From Salvator merianae (taxonomy: Eukaryota; Chordata; Lepidosauria; Squamata; Teiidae), in assembly GCA_003586115.2 (NCBI GenBank), contig QVOM02000042.1, forward strand, positions 78,948,202 to 79,012,201: a DNA stretch of 64,000 nucleotides, read 5' to 3'. The notes beneath the pieces were generated by a model. It made no database searches. It had not been told where the DNA came from and saw only the letters and a program-made list of their open reading frames with translations. Shown in pieces: positions 32,776-43,570 of this stretch (the first letter of the stretch is position 1; the number at the start of each line of letters is the position of its first letter). A program made the position numbers and the translations under genes.

Positions 32776-34316
32776 TTCTGGGAACTGCAATTTTCTCTAT
32801 CTTAGTCACATTCATTACATATGAAGCCCCACAGTAAGTATTCCTTGCTGGTAAGCAATGGAAAATTGATTTAATTACCTTATGTTCAGCCTTTGTAGAA
32901 GAAGACAGTGCATGATTCTGCACTGACAGGTATACTGGACCAGGAAACGTACTCCCTTCCAACCCCTGAGGTGTTTCTAAGGGAGGTCCTAGGCTATATA
33001 CCGGTTATATTTTCAGTTCAAAAAGCTGTATGTTGGTTATGTTTGCAGTTCAGTCAACAGAACTATTATTGTCAGTTGAAGTCCAATGACCCAATAAATG
33101 AGTTATAGGGAAAATAACTCTTTCATCACTCCATTTGATCATGTTACCTACTGATTTGTACTGGAGATGGAGCTGCTTCCACGTCCTGACCTCGGGGCAA
33201 TCACCACCCCACCCCTTTGTCCTGAATAATGTTTTTAATTAATCCACTCTCCAAGATGTAAAGGGTACTTTAAAAGGTGTGGGCAATCAACACTTCTGCT
33301 TAAAACAAAGATCATGATATCCCTGGAGAGGATTCTACTTTCCTACTTAGACCACCTCAAGTCATACCAGAAACAGATTGTTTGGGCTATGGAGTTTTAT
33401 TGTCTCTTCAAACTCTGGAGAAGGAGCTACTTTAGGAGCAGTACAGGACTTGTGGAATGTAAAGTAATTTAATATGTTTCTTTCCTAGGAAACATCTTTT
33501 ACTTACTTTGCTTAACTGGTCATTTCCCCCTGCTAGAAGTAGAAACAATAAGAATGAGAAATCTTATTTATCAGCAGCAGTTAAAAGAAAACAAAGAGTC
33601 AAACACCAGAATATTTGGAAAGTGTGCTGCTGGCCTTGTTAATTGTCCTCTATGTTTCCTTAACCTATCATGTTAATGACAGATACTTGCACACCTCCCA
33701 GGGTATCAATGAAACTCTTCAATATTCTTGAGTAGGATGATGACTATTGCAGCTATTGCTATATGAGCTGCCAAACAAGAGCACAGGAATTATCTCTCCA
33801 ATCCAACATCACAATTAGAAGGCCAAAAGTGACCCAGTAAGAGAAGAAAACACCCCGTCAATATAAACACACCCATATTTTTGCCTGCATTCCTTTGACC
33901 ATTATCCCAAATGAAACAGCAAGATCCAGTAGGAACCTGAGAATGAAGTACAGTAATCTAACCTCATATAGCTGAAGGACCAGTTGCTACATATTTTTTA
34001 GTTGTCTGGGCCAATGTATCCAGCAGATTGACCTGGAAGACGAAGGAATGTAGGACAAAGCTCACCTGAAAACCTTGGAAGACTTAGCATCTTTCAGCAC
34101 AGTCAACTTCTTGATGTTGTGAGAATATGTGGATAGTTTTATTTTGGAAATTGTACCAAAATTTGAGATCTCATGTTCAATGGGTAACATCTTCCTTCCA
34201 ATTTGTACTTTCTGAAGAGTGCTTTTTTCTGCACAGAAAGTATATTGCTTCTTTCAATGAGGTTTTTCTTTTCTTTTCTGTTTCAGGTTTATCTGTCTGA
34301 ATTGTGCATTGCTGAC
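32776..34316. other. No gene recognised
   Basis: About 1.5 kb of AT-rich DNA with no supportable gene or repeat. Confidence 0.55.
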
Positions 34317-34319
34317 AAC

Positions 34320-34928
34320 AGGCCTTTTCACACTGTAGCGGTAGACTGTTCTTGTCCGTTCGCTGGAACGGAGCTTTCGCACTGCCGCGGGCGCGCGCCT
34401 CACCTGATCCGAACCACTCCGTACCCGATTCGAACCCGAAGCCAGATAAGGCAAGACAACAAAAAAGATGTCTTCATCCCAACCTGCGCGATGGAGCGAA
34501 GATCGGGCACGGTGCTTTCGCACTGTTTGCCTCGGCGTCGGGCATGGCTGTTGCGGCTACGCATGCGCGCTCCGCTGCTTCGCATCCGGGGTGCGAAGTT
34601 TCCATACCCTGCTCCGCTGCTTCGTAACCCGGCACGATACTTCGTACCCGGGATAGCCCTTTCGGCTTGGTAACCGAGCTGCCGTTATGAAGCCGGCTTC
34701 GTAACCAGCCCTCTGGGTACGAAGTAGGTGCGAAGGTGCGAAGTGGGTACGAAGTGGGTGCGAAGAGGGTACCGAACTAGTGGCTGCCATTCGCACTGTT
34801 CCCGCTGCTGGTCGGCTTCGGGTCCGTTCCTCTGGCTGGGAGTGCGAATGGCACCGAGCGTTCCCCAACCTCTCCGGTTCGAAGCCAACTACTGGGAACG
34901 GTCTACCGAGCTCAGTGCGAAAAGGCCC
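34320..34928. mobile_element. CpG-rich Harbinger-like element with AAC duplication
   Basis: 609 bp. Ends are AGGCCTTTTCACACTG at the left and, on the minus strand, GGGCCTTTTCGCACTG. The 3-bp duplication AAC is perfect (34317-34319 and 34929-34931). The interior is rich in TTCGCAC, TTCGTACC and TTCGAACC motifs and in CpG, unlike the AT-rich flanks. Frames of 60-156 aa inside it read the same repeats on both strands and are not genes. Confidence 0.85.
34714..34772. repeat. GGGTRCGAAGT short tandem cluster
   Basis: Five to six near copies of GGGTACGAAGT, GGTGCGAAG and similar. Their reverse complements (CTTCGTACCC, CTTCGTAACC) occur about 80 bp to the left, so the interior can fold on itself. 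Confidence 0.75.
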
Positions 34929-34931
34929 AAC

Positions 34932-35460
34932 CAGTCATTCCATTCCAGCATTCACAGCCCCTTTCTGCAAGGGCCCTTAATTTGGATTAGGGGCCCACCT
35001 AGTAAGCCTCTGGTCCTCTAGATCTGCTTTAGCCAGAATGTGATCCCGATCAGGGGCAATTCCCTGATTGGAATTACTGGTAGACCTGTTTATTCTGGTC
35101 CACCAGCAGGACCAGCCTCCCATTTTCAGGATTACCAGGGGATGCGTTTCAGTGGCACACCATAGCATACTGCCAAAAGGCATCCCCCAGAGACCTTGAG
35201 GCTAGGAACTTCTGTGATCTTCAAGGCTGTGGTATGAGCTAGTCTGGATTAGCTCTGTTATGCAGATGGCACTGATCCTGCCCACACTGTCCTGTGTTTG
35301 GAATCGGCAGACCTGGCTGTTCTGTGCAGAGAGGCCAACCAACAGTTATGGAAAGGGACATGTTTCCATCTTTTGTCTTTTTTGTTGTTTGCAGTTTTGC
35401 GTAGGAACACTCCTTTAGACTGCTTAACCAAGCTGTTGTCAAAATTGATTTCAGCATGTA
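34932..35460. other. No gene recognised
   Basis: A possible degraded GGCCCTTTCTGCA terminus sits at about 34960-34980. The 122- and 115-aa minus-strand frames at 35239-35607 overlap each other in different frames and have no family resemblance. Confidence 0.45.
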
Positions 35461-35715
35461 CAGATAGAGGCAAAGGAAAAACACAACTGGGTGGGACTGA
35501 AAATAAATAGGTACAAGAACATTCCTGCTTGGAAAAAAATTGTGCAGGAGCACTTTTGTACAGCAGCAGAGAACAAGAAAGAGGAAGTGGGGCAAGTCTA
35601 ACCACACCTACACAGATGGGGGCAGGGGAACATGCAAGAGGGTGGGATTAAAAACAGACAGATGCAAGAACGTTCCTGCTCAGGGACATTTTTGTGCAGG
35701 AGTGAAGAGGAGGAA
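35461..35715. repeat. Direct repeat, two units about 152 bp apart
   Basis: Units starting at 35461 (CAGATAGAGGCAAAGG) and 35613 (CAGATGGGGGCAGGGG) share GGGTGGGA-TGAAAA, ACAAGAAC-TTCCTGCT and TTGTGCAGGAG in order. It is an old tandem duplication. Confidence 0.7.
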
Positions 35716-36518
35716 AAGGTAGGAGTGGTGCTGGAGAATGATAGGTTGCGCAGACCAATCATTTGCAGTGGCAGGGTAAAGTCTTGGTTGAGGTGTGGGA
35801 GAGGGCAGAGCAATTACCAGCATCTAACACACCATACTTCCCCTGGTGTGCCAGGAAAACAAACACACCAGATAGGCATTATCTGGTTTTGGTCTATGTT
35901 CTCCTGATGGGAAACTCAAACAGATTTCCTTTTAAAGCAGGAGGTAAGGCCTGTGTGTAGCTAGGGCCTAAGGCTGGAAAATCCCCACAAAATTCAGCCA
36001 AAGCTTTCCAGGGGAAGCGTGAGACACCTATGTTATGAAAAATGCTTAGACAACTGGAAAGCTCAAGGTGGTTATGAAAGATAGGAGAGGGGTGTTAGAC
36101 AGTGCTCAGGTTTTTCAAGTTGATAGAAATTATATGACCCTCCTCATGCTTTATTTTTGGCATAAACATTGCACACAAACAGCACCAAGCATTCACATTT
36201 TGTCAGGTACTCTTTGTGCAATCTGCATGCTTCCTATGGTTCACCCTTAACTGGTAAATGCCGCTGAAATCACAAATCTCTTTCCTAAATAAATCTTTGT
36301 GTGGCCACACCTTTCTAGAATTTTGAGAAACTTAACATTGAGAATCTAAATCAACCAGCTGAGTTTTTGAGTCTTATGTTTTGTTTTATTTGGTACACAC
36401 AAAATATTTTAGACTTGCATCTAATCACGATGCCCTTCTCTGGCACAGACATCCTCGAAACAAGCTTGGCCCTGATGACTCCAAGACACATCCACGCACT
36501 TTTCCTGGCAGCAGTATG
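35716..36518. other. No gene recognised
   Basis: AT-rich DNA with no supported feature. Confidence 0.5.
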
Positions 36519-36519
36519 G

Positions 36520-36735
36520 AACATAAGAACATAAGAGGAGCCATTACTGGATCAGGCCACGGCCCATCTAGTCCAGCATCTGATTTCACGCAGCAGTCCA
36601 CCAGTTGCTTCCGGGCATTCTCAAGCAGAATAAAAGGCAAAACCTTCACCTGCTCTTCACTCCCTGCAAATGGTTTTACAGACATCCTGCCTGTCTTTGC
36701 AACCTGGAGGCCGTACCTAGGCATCCATTCTAGTA
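36520..36735 (-). mobile_element. CR1-type LINE 3' end, minus orientation
   Basis: The plus strand starts AACATAAGAACATAAGAGGA and continues with GATCAGGCCACGGCCCATCT and AGTCCAGCATC. This is the reverse complement of a CR1-group 3' UTR, which ends in tandem TTATGTTC 8-mers. The same end in the opposite orientation lies at 37684-37971. Confidence 0.8.
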
Positions 36736-37189
36736 AGTGAAGTGAATTGCCATTACCTTTTCCCAAAGACATGCTGGGCACTCTACCACTGAACTACAGC
36801 CACTCCTGATGCCATAGAAGGCATTTATGTTAGCAACATGGATGATTGTGGGCATGTCTCCATTCCCCAGCAGAGGATGCTCTGTGGAGCAGGCTGCCCC
36901 TGTGGCCTCAGGTGTCCTGAGGCAGGAACCTGACTGCTTCACCAGCATGGCTGAAGCATCTTTGCTCCCATCGCTGCTCCAGTACATGGAGAGCTTCTTC
37001 ATCCTCCATGTGCAGGCACAGCAGATGCACATATGAACATGGCACACACTGTTGCTTCTGGTACACTGAACAACATAGATTTTGCACATGCATGGGGATT
37101 GAATGCATTATATGACAACAGCGGCAAGACTGATGTATGCACAAGATTGAAAGAACACAGCGCTGCCACTGATAAAAGACAGGGTAATG

Positions 37190-37490
37190 AAACTAACTGA
37201 GCTAGCAGAAATGGACAAACTGAAATGTTTGATTAAAGAAAAGACACTGTCAAGTTTCTTAAAAGTTTGTGAACTCTTTATAGATGTCCTACAGAAAAAA
37301 TATAAAAATGTGATGATTTGAGAATTTGAAGACTGAAGAGGTCAGAAGATCAAAAGAAGCAAAATGGATATAAGGTGTTGAGTGGATAGTAATGACACAC
37401 TTATTTTTCTCTTTCTTCTTCTTCTTCTTCTTTTTCCTTTTTCCTTTTTCTTTCTTCATTTCTTTTTCTTCTTTCTCTTTTTCTCATACG
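37190..37490 (+). mobile_element. L1 LINE 3' end with pyrimidine-rich tract
   Basis: The plus strand translates around 37195-37305 to LAEMDKLKCLIKEKT, then FIDVLQKKY, matching the L1 ORF2 C-terminus seen at 61335 and 5870. It ends at a stop, followed by about 90 bp of 3' UTR and then a long pyrimidine tract. The 5' part is missing. Confidence 0.7.
37401..37488. repeat. Polypyrimidine (CTT)n tract
   Basis: Nearly pure C/T for about 85 bp, with TTC triplets at its centre. Confidence 0.9.
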
Positions 37491-37683
37491 GGCTGTGAGG
37501 CTCTGCCCTACATACATGCAGTGATGAACATATTTGCCTGTGCATATATATGAAAATGAGTGGTGTTCACAAAGTGATAGAACAAATGCTTGAATTATAT
37601 ACTTGCAGTTTTGAGTCCAAGAATCTGCCCAGAGAAATGTAAGACAAAACCACTTCTGAATCTGCCAAGAAAACTACATGCAC

Positions 37684-37971
37684 TCAGAGGTATCCAACGA
37701 CCTTAAGAAAGGGTTAGACAGATTCATGGAGGTCAGGTGTATCAATGGCTTCTAGAATGGAAGCCTAGGTACTGCTTCCAGGTGGGAGAGACATGCAGGA
37801 TGCCTCCCGAGGCCATCTGCAGGGAGTCGAGAGCAGGTGAAGGTTCTGCCTTTATATTCTGCTTGAGATTGTCCAGAAACAAGTGTTGGGCTGCTGCGTG
37901 AGACAGGATGCTGGATTACATGGGCCATGGCCTAATCCAGCAGGGCTCCTCTTATGATCTTATGTTCTTAT
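37684..37971 (+). mobile_element. CR1-type LINE 3' end, plus orientation
   Basis: The segment contains AACGACCTTAAGAAAGGGTTAG, then ATGGGCCATGGCCTAATCCA and GCAGGGCTCCTCTTATG, and ends in imperfect TTATGTTC 8-mers. It is the 3' UTR and extreme C-terminal coding end of a CR1-group LINE and mirrors 36520-36735. Confidence 0.8.
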
Positions 37972-37974
37972 CTA

Positions 37975-38445
37975 ACCATAGCAATATATAACCACCACCT
38001 CAAAATGAATATATACAGGAGAGTGTGACAGCTTCTCCTCCAGAGAACTACAGACAGGATGTAAAACCTGGGATTATCCTAGCACTATATTGGGATTGCT
38101 ACACATATCTGAGGCAATTCCAACATAGTCCCAGGATACAGAATTGAAATTCTGGAATATTTCGATTTCAGGAAAAAAACAAACCCTCCAATCCCAGTTT
38201 ACCCACTGCACAAGCATGGGAGCAGGTGTTTGCAGAGTCCCAGGTCTTTTGTGCTATCGAAGCATCATTGGAGATAGTGGCAGAATAGTAAGGGCCTAAG
38301 CTTGCTCTGCGATACTGCCCTGCGGCAAGAGGCAATAGTGGAATCTAAACAAGAACCACATTTTCTTCTTGCTGTCTATAGGCAGCTACTATCTGTAACC
38401 ACATCACTACACTACTCTTAAAGTAAGAAATATTTCCAAGGAGAC
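37975..38445. repeat. Decayed non-autonomous transposon segment
   Basis: GGGATTATCCTAGCACTATA and GGGATTGCTACACATATCTG resemble the right arms of the TTA elements at 19548 and 20903. The 38310-38440 part resembles 8590-8710. Ends could not be fixed. Confidence 0.42.
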
Positions 38446-38448
38446 AGT

Positions 38449-38628
38449 GGCCCTTTCTGCACTTGACCTTATTCCAGATTATATCTTGGAATAGGGATCT
38501 GCCATCTGCATGCTACTATGAACTATGGCAGACCCCACCTGAGGCCTGCTATAATCTGCACTAGCATATGGATAGCAGGTCCCTATTCTGAGATATAGTC
38601 CAGCATAAAGCCAAGTGCAGAAAGGCCC
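38449..38628. mobile_element. Harbinger-like MITE, TAT family copy 4
   Basis: 180 bp, starting GGCCCTTTCTGCACTTG. The right end has lost one G, so the flanks AGT and CGT or GTA are an imperfect duplication. Sequence is very close to the copy at 10669. Confidence 0.82.
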
Positions 38629-39234
38629 GTACTGTGGCCTCCTAGACACATATAGACCTCTCTGGCCTGGATAAAAGTTCTGGTAGTTGCTGCCAGTTAC
38701 TGCAGCATGCAATCAAAGAAACGTTTCCTATAACCCTTTGGAAGGTCAAAGATACTGGGAATAACTTTCAGATCATGCAGGAAGTTTCTCAAATTGCTTG
38801 TTGCTTCTGTCTCCTATGCAGCCCATCTCTACCATACCAGTGTCACCTCATGTAGAGGCTTTAGTGTTCTGTTGTAGATGCATGATAAATTATTGAAAGC
38901 TGTTCCTATGATTATTTAATGAAAGGTATTTTGTGTTCAAAGGCATGGTTTAGGGAGACACACTTCATTAGATATTTTGGCTGCATACCTGGGAAAATGG
39001 GAATTGCAGTTCATAGACAGTGTAATCCAATGAGAGAACATTTGGAAATATCTAGCTATTCCTTGTTATTTTTTCTAACATTTTTACTTGTACTGGAAAC
39101 AAGTATGGACTATACTTTTATGGAATATACTTCATTGCATGGAGAATCTGCAATGTCTTGTAATAGCACAACCTTTACCTGCTCAAAATTATATACTATG
39201 TATTTACTAGCAATAAGATCATCCAGAGCCAAAC
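38629..39234. other. No gene recognised
   Basis: A 111-aa plus-strand frame at 38919-39254 shows no domain and reads into the next MITE. Nothing else is supported. Confidence 0.5.
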
Positions 39235-39237
39235 TAT

Positions 39238-39348
39238 GGTCCTTTCTGCACTGAGACTTATGGGGCCCACCATAGTCTGCATCAGCATGCTAATAGCAGC
39301 CCTTATTCCAGGATATAATCCAGAATAAAGCCCACTGCAGAAAGGGCC
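39238..39348. mobile_element. Harbinger-like MITE, TAT family copy 5
   Basis: A 111-bp internally deleted copy, starting GGTCCTTTCTGCACTGAG and ending CACTGCAGAAAGGGCC. The duplication TAT is perfect (39235-39237 and 39349-39351). Confidence 0.87.
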
Positions 39349-39351
39349 TAT

Positions 39352-40430
39352 ACATGAAACTGGAAGACAAAAAAAAAAAATCTGTTCTGCATTAGAGAAT
39401 TCAAGGGGGTTGATAGGTACTGATTTCATAGCAAAATGGGAGAAACAAACTTTTGCTTGCTATATCTCTTACTGGCATTAGTTTGACAGAAATCCCCTTC
39501 TGGGAATTCAGCTGATAACACAGGTCTACAAAAAAAAATTTTTTTTTCAGGTGCCAAGGTTTTTTAAATGGATTTAGGGTATTTTGAGGGTGCTGAATTC
39601 AAAAATCCCATTACTTTTGCTGAATTGGTTCTAGTTTTTGAGATAATAGACATCCATGAAAATAATGCATTCCCCCAATGCGACTTGTGTGTGATAACAA
39701 ATGCAATAGCTTTTGATCTGTCTCTTTAACAGTGTCTTAGGTAATGAAATATCCCATATAATTATTCTGTATTGCAGTCTGTAGGCCTACAATGCTGGCA
39801 GGTCTGAATGCTTTTCAAACGTGTTGCGTTAATTAATTAATTAACTATTAAATATCTCAGAAACTAGAGCCAATCTGGCAAAACCGAAGTCATATTCTTA
39901 ATCAGCACCATAAACATAACATAAAACCATTCAGACATCATTGGCACCAAAATCACTGTATAGCACTGTGAGGTAGACTATGCTGATGAAAAAATGACTG
40001 TAGAAAGCGAGCTAGCTGCTTAATAGTTAGCCTTTATGCTATGCCATGTTATCTACCACACCACACTTCCTGTGTACTTGCATAAATTTGATTAAAGACA
40101 TTCTTGAATTGTGCACAACCCCCTGACTAAATGGGTATATTTGTATACTGTAGTTTTGTTTTGTTTCTTTCAGGATGTAGTTTTGACTTTCCAGTCTAGT
40201 CTAAGGAACAGTCCCAAATTTTAAAACTGAAGCTATTTATGACCATTTCATGGCACTGTTCTTTGAGACAGCTGATCAGAATTATTAAGAAGAATCCAGG
40301 CCTGCAAAATTTGAAAACTATGATGCTAAACAGAGCCCACCAGCCACACTTGGTCACCCATGAAAAGCTCTGTGAGCTTTTCTGTTTGCCACTTAGCTGC
40401 TGCAAAAATGGAACTGGAGAGTGTGCTATT
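39352..40430. other. No gene recognised
   Basis: A homopolymer pair (A then T runs) lies near 39530-39548 and a TTAA-tetramer run near 39830-39845. No supported gene. Confidence 0.55.
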
Positions 40431-40431
40431 A

Positions 40432-40551
40432 GCTGCATTTGTTACACAGCAAAGGCACCTTAAGTGAAGCCAGTTTCCTTTATTCCGAGGTGCAACCTGC
40501 TGCTCAGAGTACCTGATTAAGGTGCCTTTATTGTGTAATGGAGATGCAGCC
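40432..40551. mobile_element. Short foldback MITE with GCTGCAT ends
   Basis: GCTGCATTTGTTACACAGCA followed by AAGGCACCTTAA is mirrored by TTAAGGTGCCTTTATTGTGT and AATGGAGATGCAGC. The arms are about 35 bp. Flanks are TTA on the left and CTAA on the right, so the duplication is not exact. It is related to the 65-bp foldback at 63147. Confidence 0.6.
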
Positions 40552-40554
40552 TAA

Positions 40555-42400
40555 GTACCCAACAAGCTACAATATATAGCTTGTGGAGAGAGGGCAGTTC
40601 TGTGCCTGCAGCCGGCCACAAACTGTGTAGTAAGTAATCTTCCTGATTGGTTGACTTCATCTATGCTGCTCTGGTTAGACAAGAAAGGCAATTTCAGACG
40701 GGACCAATATCAGCAATATTAATCCAGAGCTTTAGGCTGGAGATGCTGATCTGATTACAAGTGACTAGAAGAATGTTCTTCAGACAGAATTTCTAGCATC
40801 TCAGTACTATATAGCAAGAATGAAATACTCTGAGGGTCCTTCTGAAGGCTTTTCCAGGCAGAGGCGAGTGGACCAGACCCATCAGTTCTATGGGCTTGAG
40901 TGACATGACACCAATGGACCAATTGGTGCCCAAGTTGCTCTGTTTAGGGTAGCACCAATATAGAGGTGAGAAGCTGCAATGTGAACTGCCTGAGGCTAGC
41001 TGGAACAGCACTGCCTCCTTTCTTGAGATACTCTTTCTTCTCACTTCCACTTTCACCTACCATGGAAGAGCTGCCATCTTGCTCCAACGGACACATCCTA
41101 CGTGTTTCAATAAACCGCAGAAGCAACAACATAAAATTGCACCTCCTCCAGCTAAGAGCCATTCTGCTCATTTATGAGTCACACAATGCATATTCTCCCT
41201 CATTTTTACCCACATATCATAAAGGTCAGGGGGATAATGTCACATCTCATGAGACACACTGTCACTGGCCACTACCCAAGCCAACAGCAGGGATGTTTAC
41301 TCTTTCTGTTTCTCACTTGCATGCTCAGAACAGTTATGAAGTTGAGAGATGTGTATTCCAAAAACATTGATCTTCAGCCCCTCCCACTCTACACATGCCC
41401 ATAACTTTAGATCAGTGGCCCTTCCATGTTTCCACTGGTTCAAGCCCACAAGCAGATAATGTCAGAGCCAGAGTAGCACATGCACCCTGCAGTCCAAAGG
41501 GATATGATGTTTTGCAGCCACTTGTTGTTCAGTGCAGCAAGAAGTCTTTCAGTGAAACTTAAATGGCACAATGGATAGCGATGCATAGGATAAGTCTTTG
41601 TGATAAAGGGCAAGTTTTCCTGTATTCTTACTGCACTGGGACATCAACAAAATGGCATGATTGTAGCAACAGCATAAACCAGGAAGGCAGTGGGCTATTG
41701 CTACAATCACTTCTTTTACTTTTGCTCTAGGGCTTTTCTATCACCTAGCTAGGGTCTTAGAGCCATACAATTCCAGGTGTAAAAATGCATCTGAACTGCA
41801 TCTGAAGCAAATGTTTAGATTGCAACTGAGCAGAGTTCTGTGTTTCATTTCTGTTCGGACAGATGGAAGAGTTTGACTCTGCCCAGTTCAAGCCTTCTAC
41901 ATGTAGTTTCCTGGTCTCAACAGTATGCATTTTCCACTCTTTACATGCTTAGAGGCATTAATGAAGATAATAATGATTATTTCATACATGCCAATCTTAT
42001 ACACATGGCATCGAACCCAGGTTCTAGGGCTCCCTTGCTAAGCCCTCCAAGGAACTAAATCTTCAGGTGCTAAACAATGCCAACATGTAACTTAATTGTG
42101 AGATTTCTAACAACACTCAAAGCATGGAAGAAAATCTTACATCTTGCTTCTACACCATGTGATTCTCTAGCCTCCAGGAGACATGAGGGAGAGAAGGAAA
42201 GGCACGAATAGAGTTCTTGACCCTTTGTAGCTCTTTCCCCTGAACATCCTATGGGAGGGGGTGCGAGAGAGACCCTGTTTTCCAGCGATGCAGGAGACAA
42301 AAATATGACTTCGCTCGCTTCCTTTTAGGCAAGTGAACAACTCAAGCTTCGCATATTCTTGGGTTCTAATTACAGCTCTTAATTCGAGTCAAGGAGAAAG
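40555..42400. other. No gene recognised
   Basis: Frames of up to 134 aa (40966-41370) overlap others and lack domains. CpG density starts to rise only at the right end of this stretch. Confidence 0.5.
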
Positions 42401-43350
42401 GACTTTAAACAACCTAACCGCAAGATCAACCTGGCTGAAAAGTCGATCCCCTTCGCTTGTCCAAAGGTGAGTTCCCGAAAGGGCGTCCGAACAGGCAGCT
42501 GAGGAAGCAACTATACCACAAGGTTGTTTTTCTTCTTTTAAGAGCCCGTCCAAACTGCTGGGGTAGATCTTTTCCACAAGAGGACAGATACCTGCAATGG
42601 GCTGGTCACAACGTCCCCTTAGCGCACCCCTCACATAGATCTATACTCGCTAACTGGAAAAGCACTCTGCTCATGCTCAGAGACACTCTTCCACGTTCGA
42701 AACCGACGCTTCTGCCCTTGCTCGAAACGTACCTCTTCTGCTGCAACAGGTTAATCTCGTCGAGCCGTCTGGCCCAGGACTTCTCGCCCTGCAGCTTGCG
42801 CAGGAGGGCAACCCAAAGCCCCAGGATGAACCCCTGACCCTCAGGCAGCAGCATCCCCATCGCTTCGTCCGGTCTCAGCGAAGCATTCCCGACGGGGTCC
42901 TCCTCTTCCTCCTTCTCCTCCTCCTCCTCCTCTTCCTCCTTTCCCCTGGGCCGCGGGAGGTCAGCGCCAGGCTGGACTGAAGAGCGAGGATCCCGCGGAC
43001 AGAGCGAGGAGCAGCAGCGTGTGGTGGTTGCAACATCTGGCCGCGGAGCGAGGCCGGGAGTTGGCCGAGCTCCAGAAACAAGATCTGGCCACCTGCCAGG
43101 GAGTCACCGGGAGGAGAAAGAGGGAGGAGAAACACAAGGAAATCGCCCGCCCGCAGGTTCTCCCAGGGACTTAAAGAAAAGAGACGCGGCCGGGCAGGAG
43201 AAGCAAAAGTAGAAAGGGATGGGCTGTGCGCTTGTGCCCAGGACGCGACTATTTCCTGCCTAGATGTCTCCCTGGCGCCTACGTCTTCCTCCCCTTCCTT
43301 TTTGAAAAAGGTGCGTTTCGATACCTGGAGGAGCTCGTACGTTTGCCCGC
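42400..43350. promoter_or_regulatory. CpG-rich block, candidate promoter of a minus-strand gene
   Basis: CpG dinucleotides become frequent here (for example 42640-42790 and 43020-43420) and no transposon ends flank the block, unlike the CpG-rich stretches at 2307 and 34320. It contains the candidate first coding exon at 42733-42860, a TCC-rich run (42901-42950) and further GC-rich sequence upstream of the ATG. This is the usual setting of a vertebrate 5' exon. No TATA box is evident. A bidirectional promoter cannot be excluded. Confidence 0.5.
42733..42860 (-). CDS. Candidate first coding exon, unknown gene
   Basis: On the minus strand an ATG in good context (GAAGCGATGG, purine at -3 and G at +4) opens a frame of 42 codons plus two bases. 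It ends at AGAG followed by GTACGT, a consensus splice donor at 42732-42731. The peptide begins MGMLLPEGQGFILGLW and continues with a basic, coiled-coil-like stretch containing LRKLQGEKSWARRLDE. Upstream the same frame stays open through a glutamate run without another ATG until well into the GC-rich region, so this ATG is the likeliest start. I do not recognise the family, and the next exon is not visible in the window to the left. The longer frame read through the donor (to 42606) is probably intronic. It could still be a chance frame in a CpG island. Confidence 0.42.
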
Positions 43351-43479
43351 CTCATGATCCAGGGCTGACACATACGCACGCGGGCTGTAGGAAGCCGCGT
43401 GACGAGCAGAATTGTGATGATCGTGAGTGACTTCCCAACAGCCCTGCGAGGCAGGACAGTCCAGGGGCATATGTATATG

Positions 43480-43570
43480 CGCGTGTGTTTACTTACTTAT
43501 TTGTATTTCAGTCCCTCCCTATACCCAGACGTCTCAAGGTGGACTACAATAATTACATAAATGAAAACGT
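43480..43570 (-). mobile_element. L2-like LINE 3' tail fragment
   Basis: TTTGTATTTCAGTCCCTCCC followed by TATACCCAGACGTCTCAAGG is the reverse complement of the same 3' tail seen at 18010-18060. Only the end of the element is present. Confidence 0.6.

Noticed and set aside
34203..35021. Frames of up to 156 aa in a CpG-rich block that looks like a promoter and gene
   Set aside because: The block is bounded by transposon ends with an AAC duplication, and the frames read the same short motifs on both strands.
42457..42837. 126-aa plus-strand frame in the CpG island as the gene
   Set aside because: It is antisense to the better candidate, which has a good ATG context and a consensus donor. The plus-strand frame has neither splice sites nor a recognisable domain.
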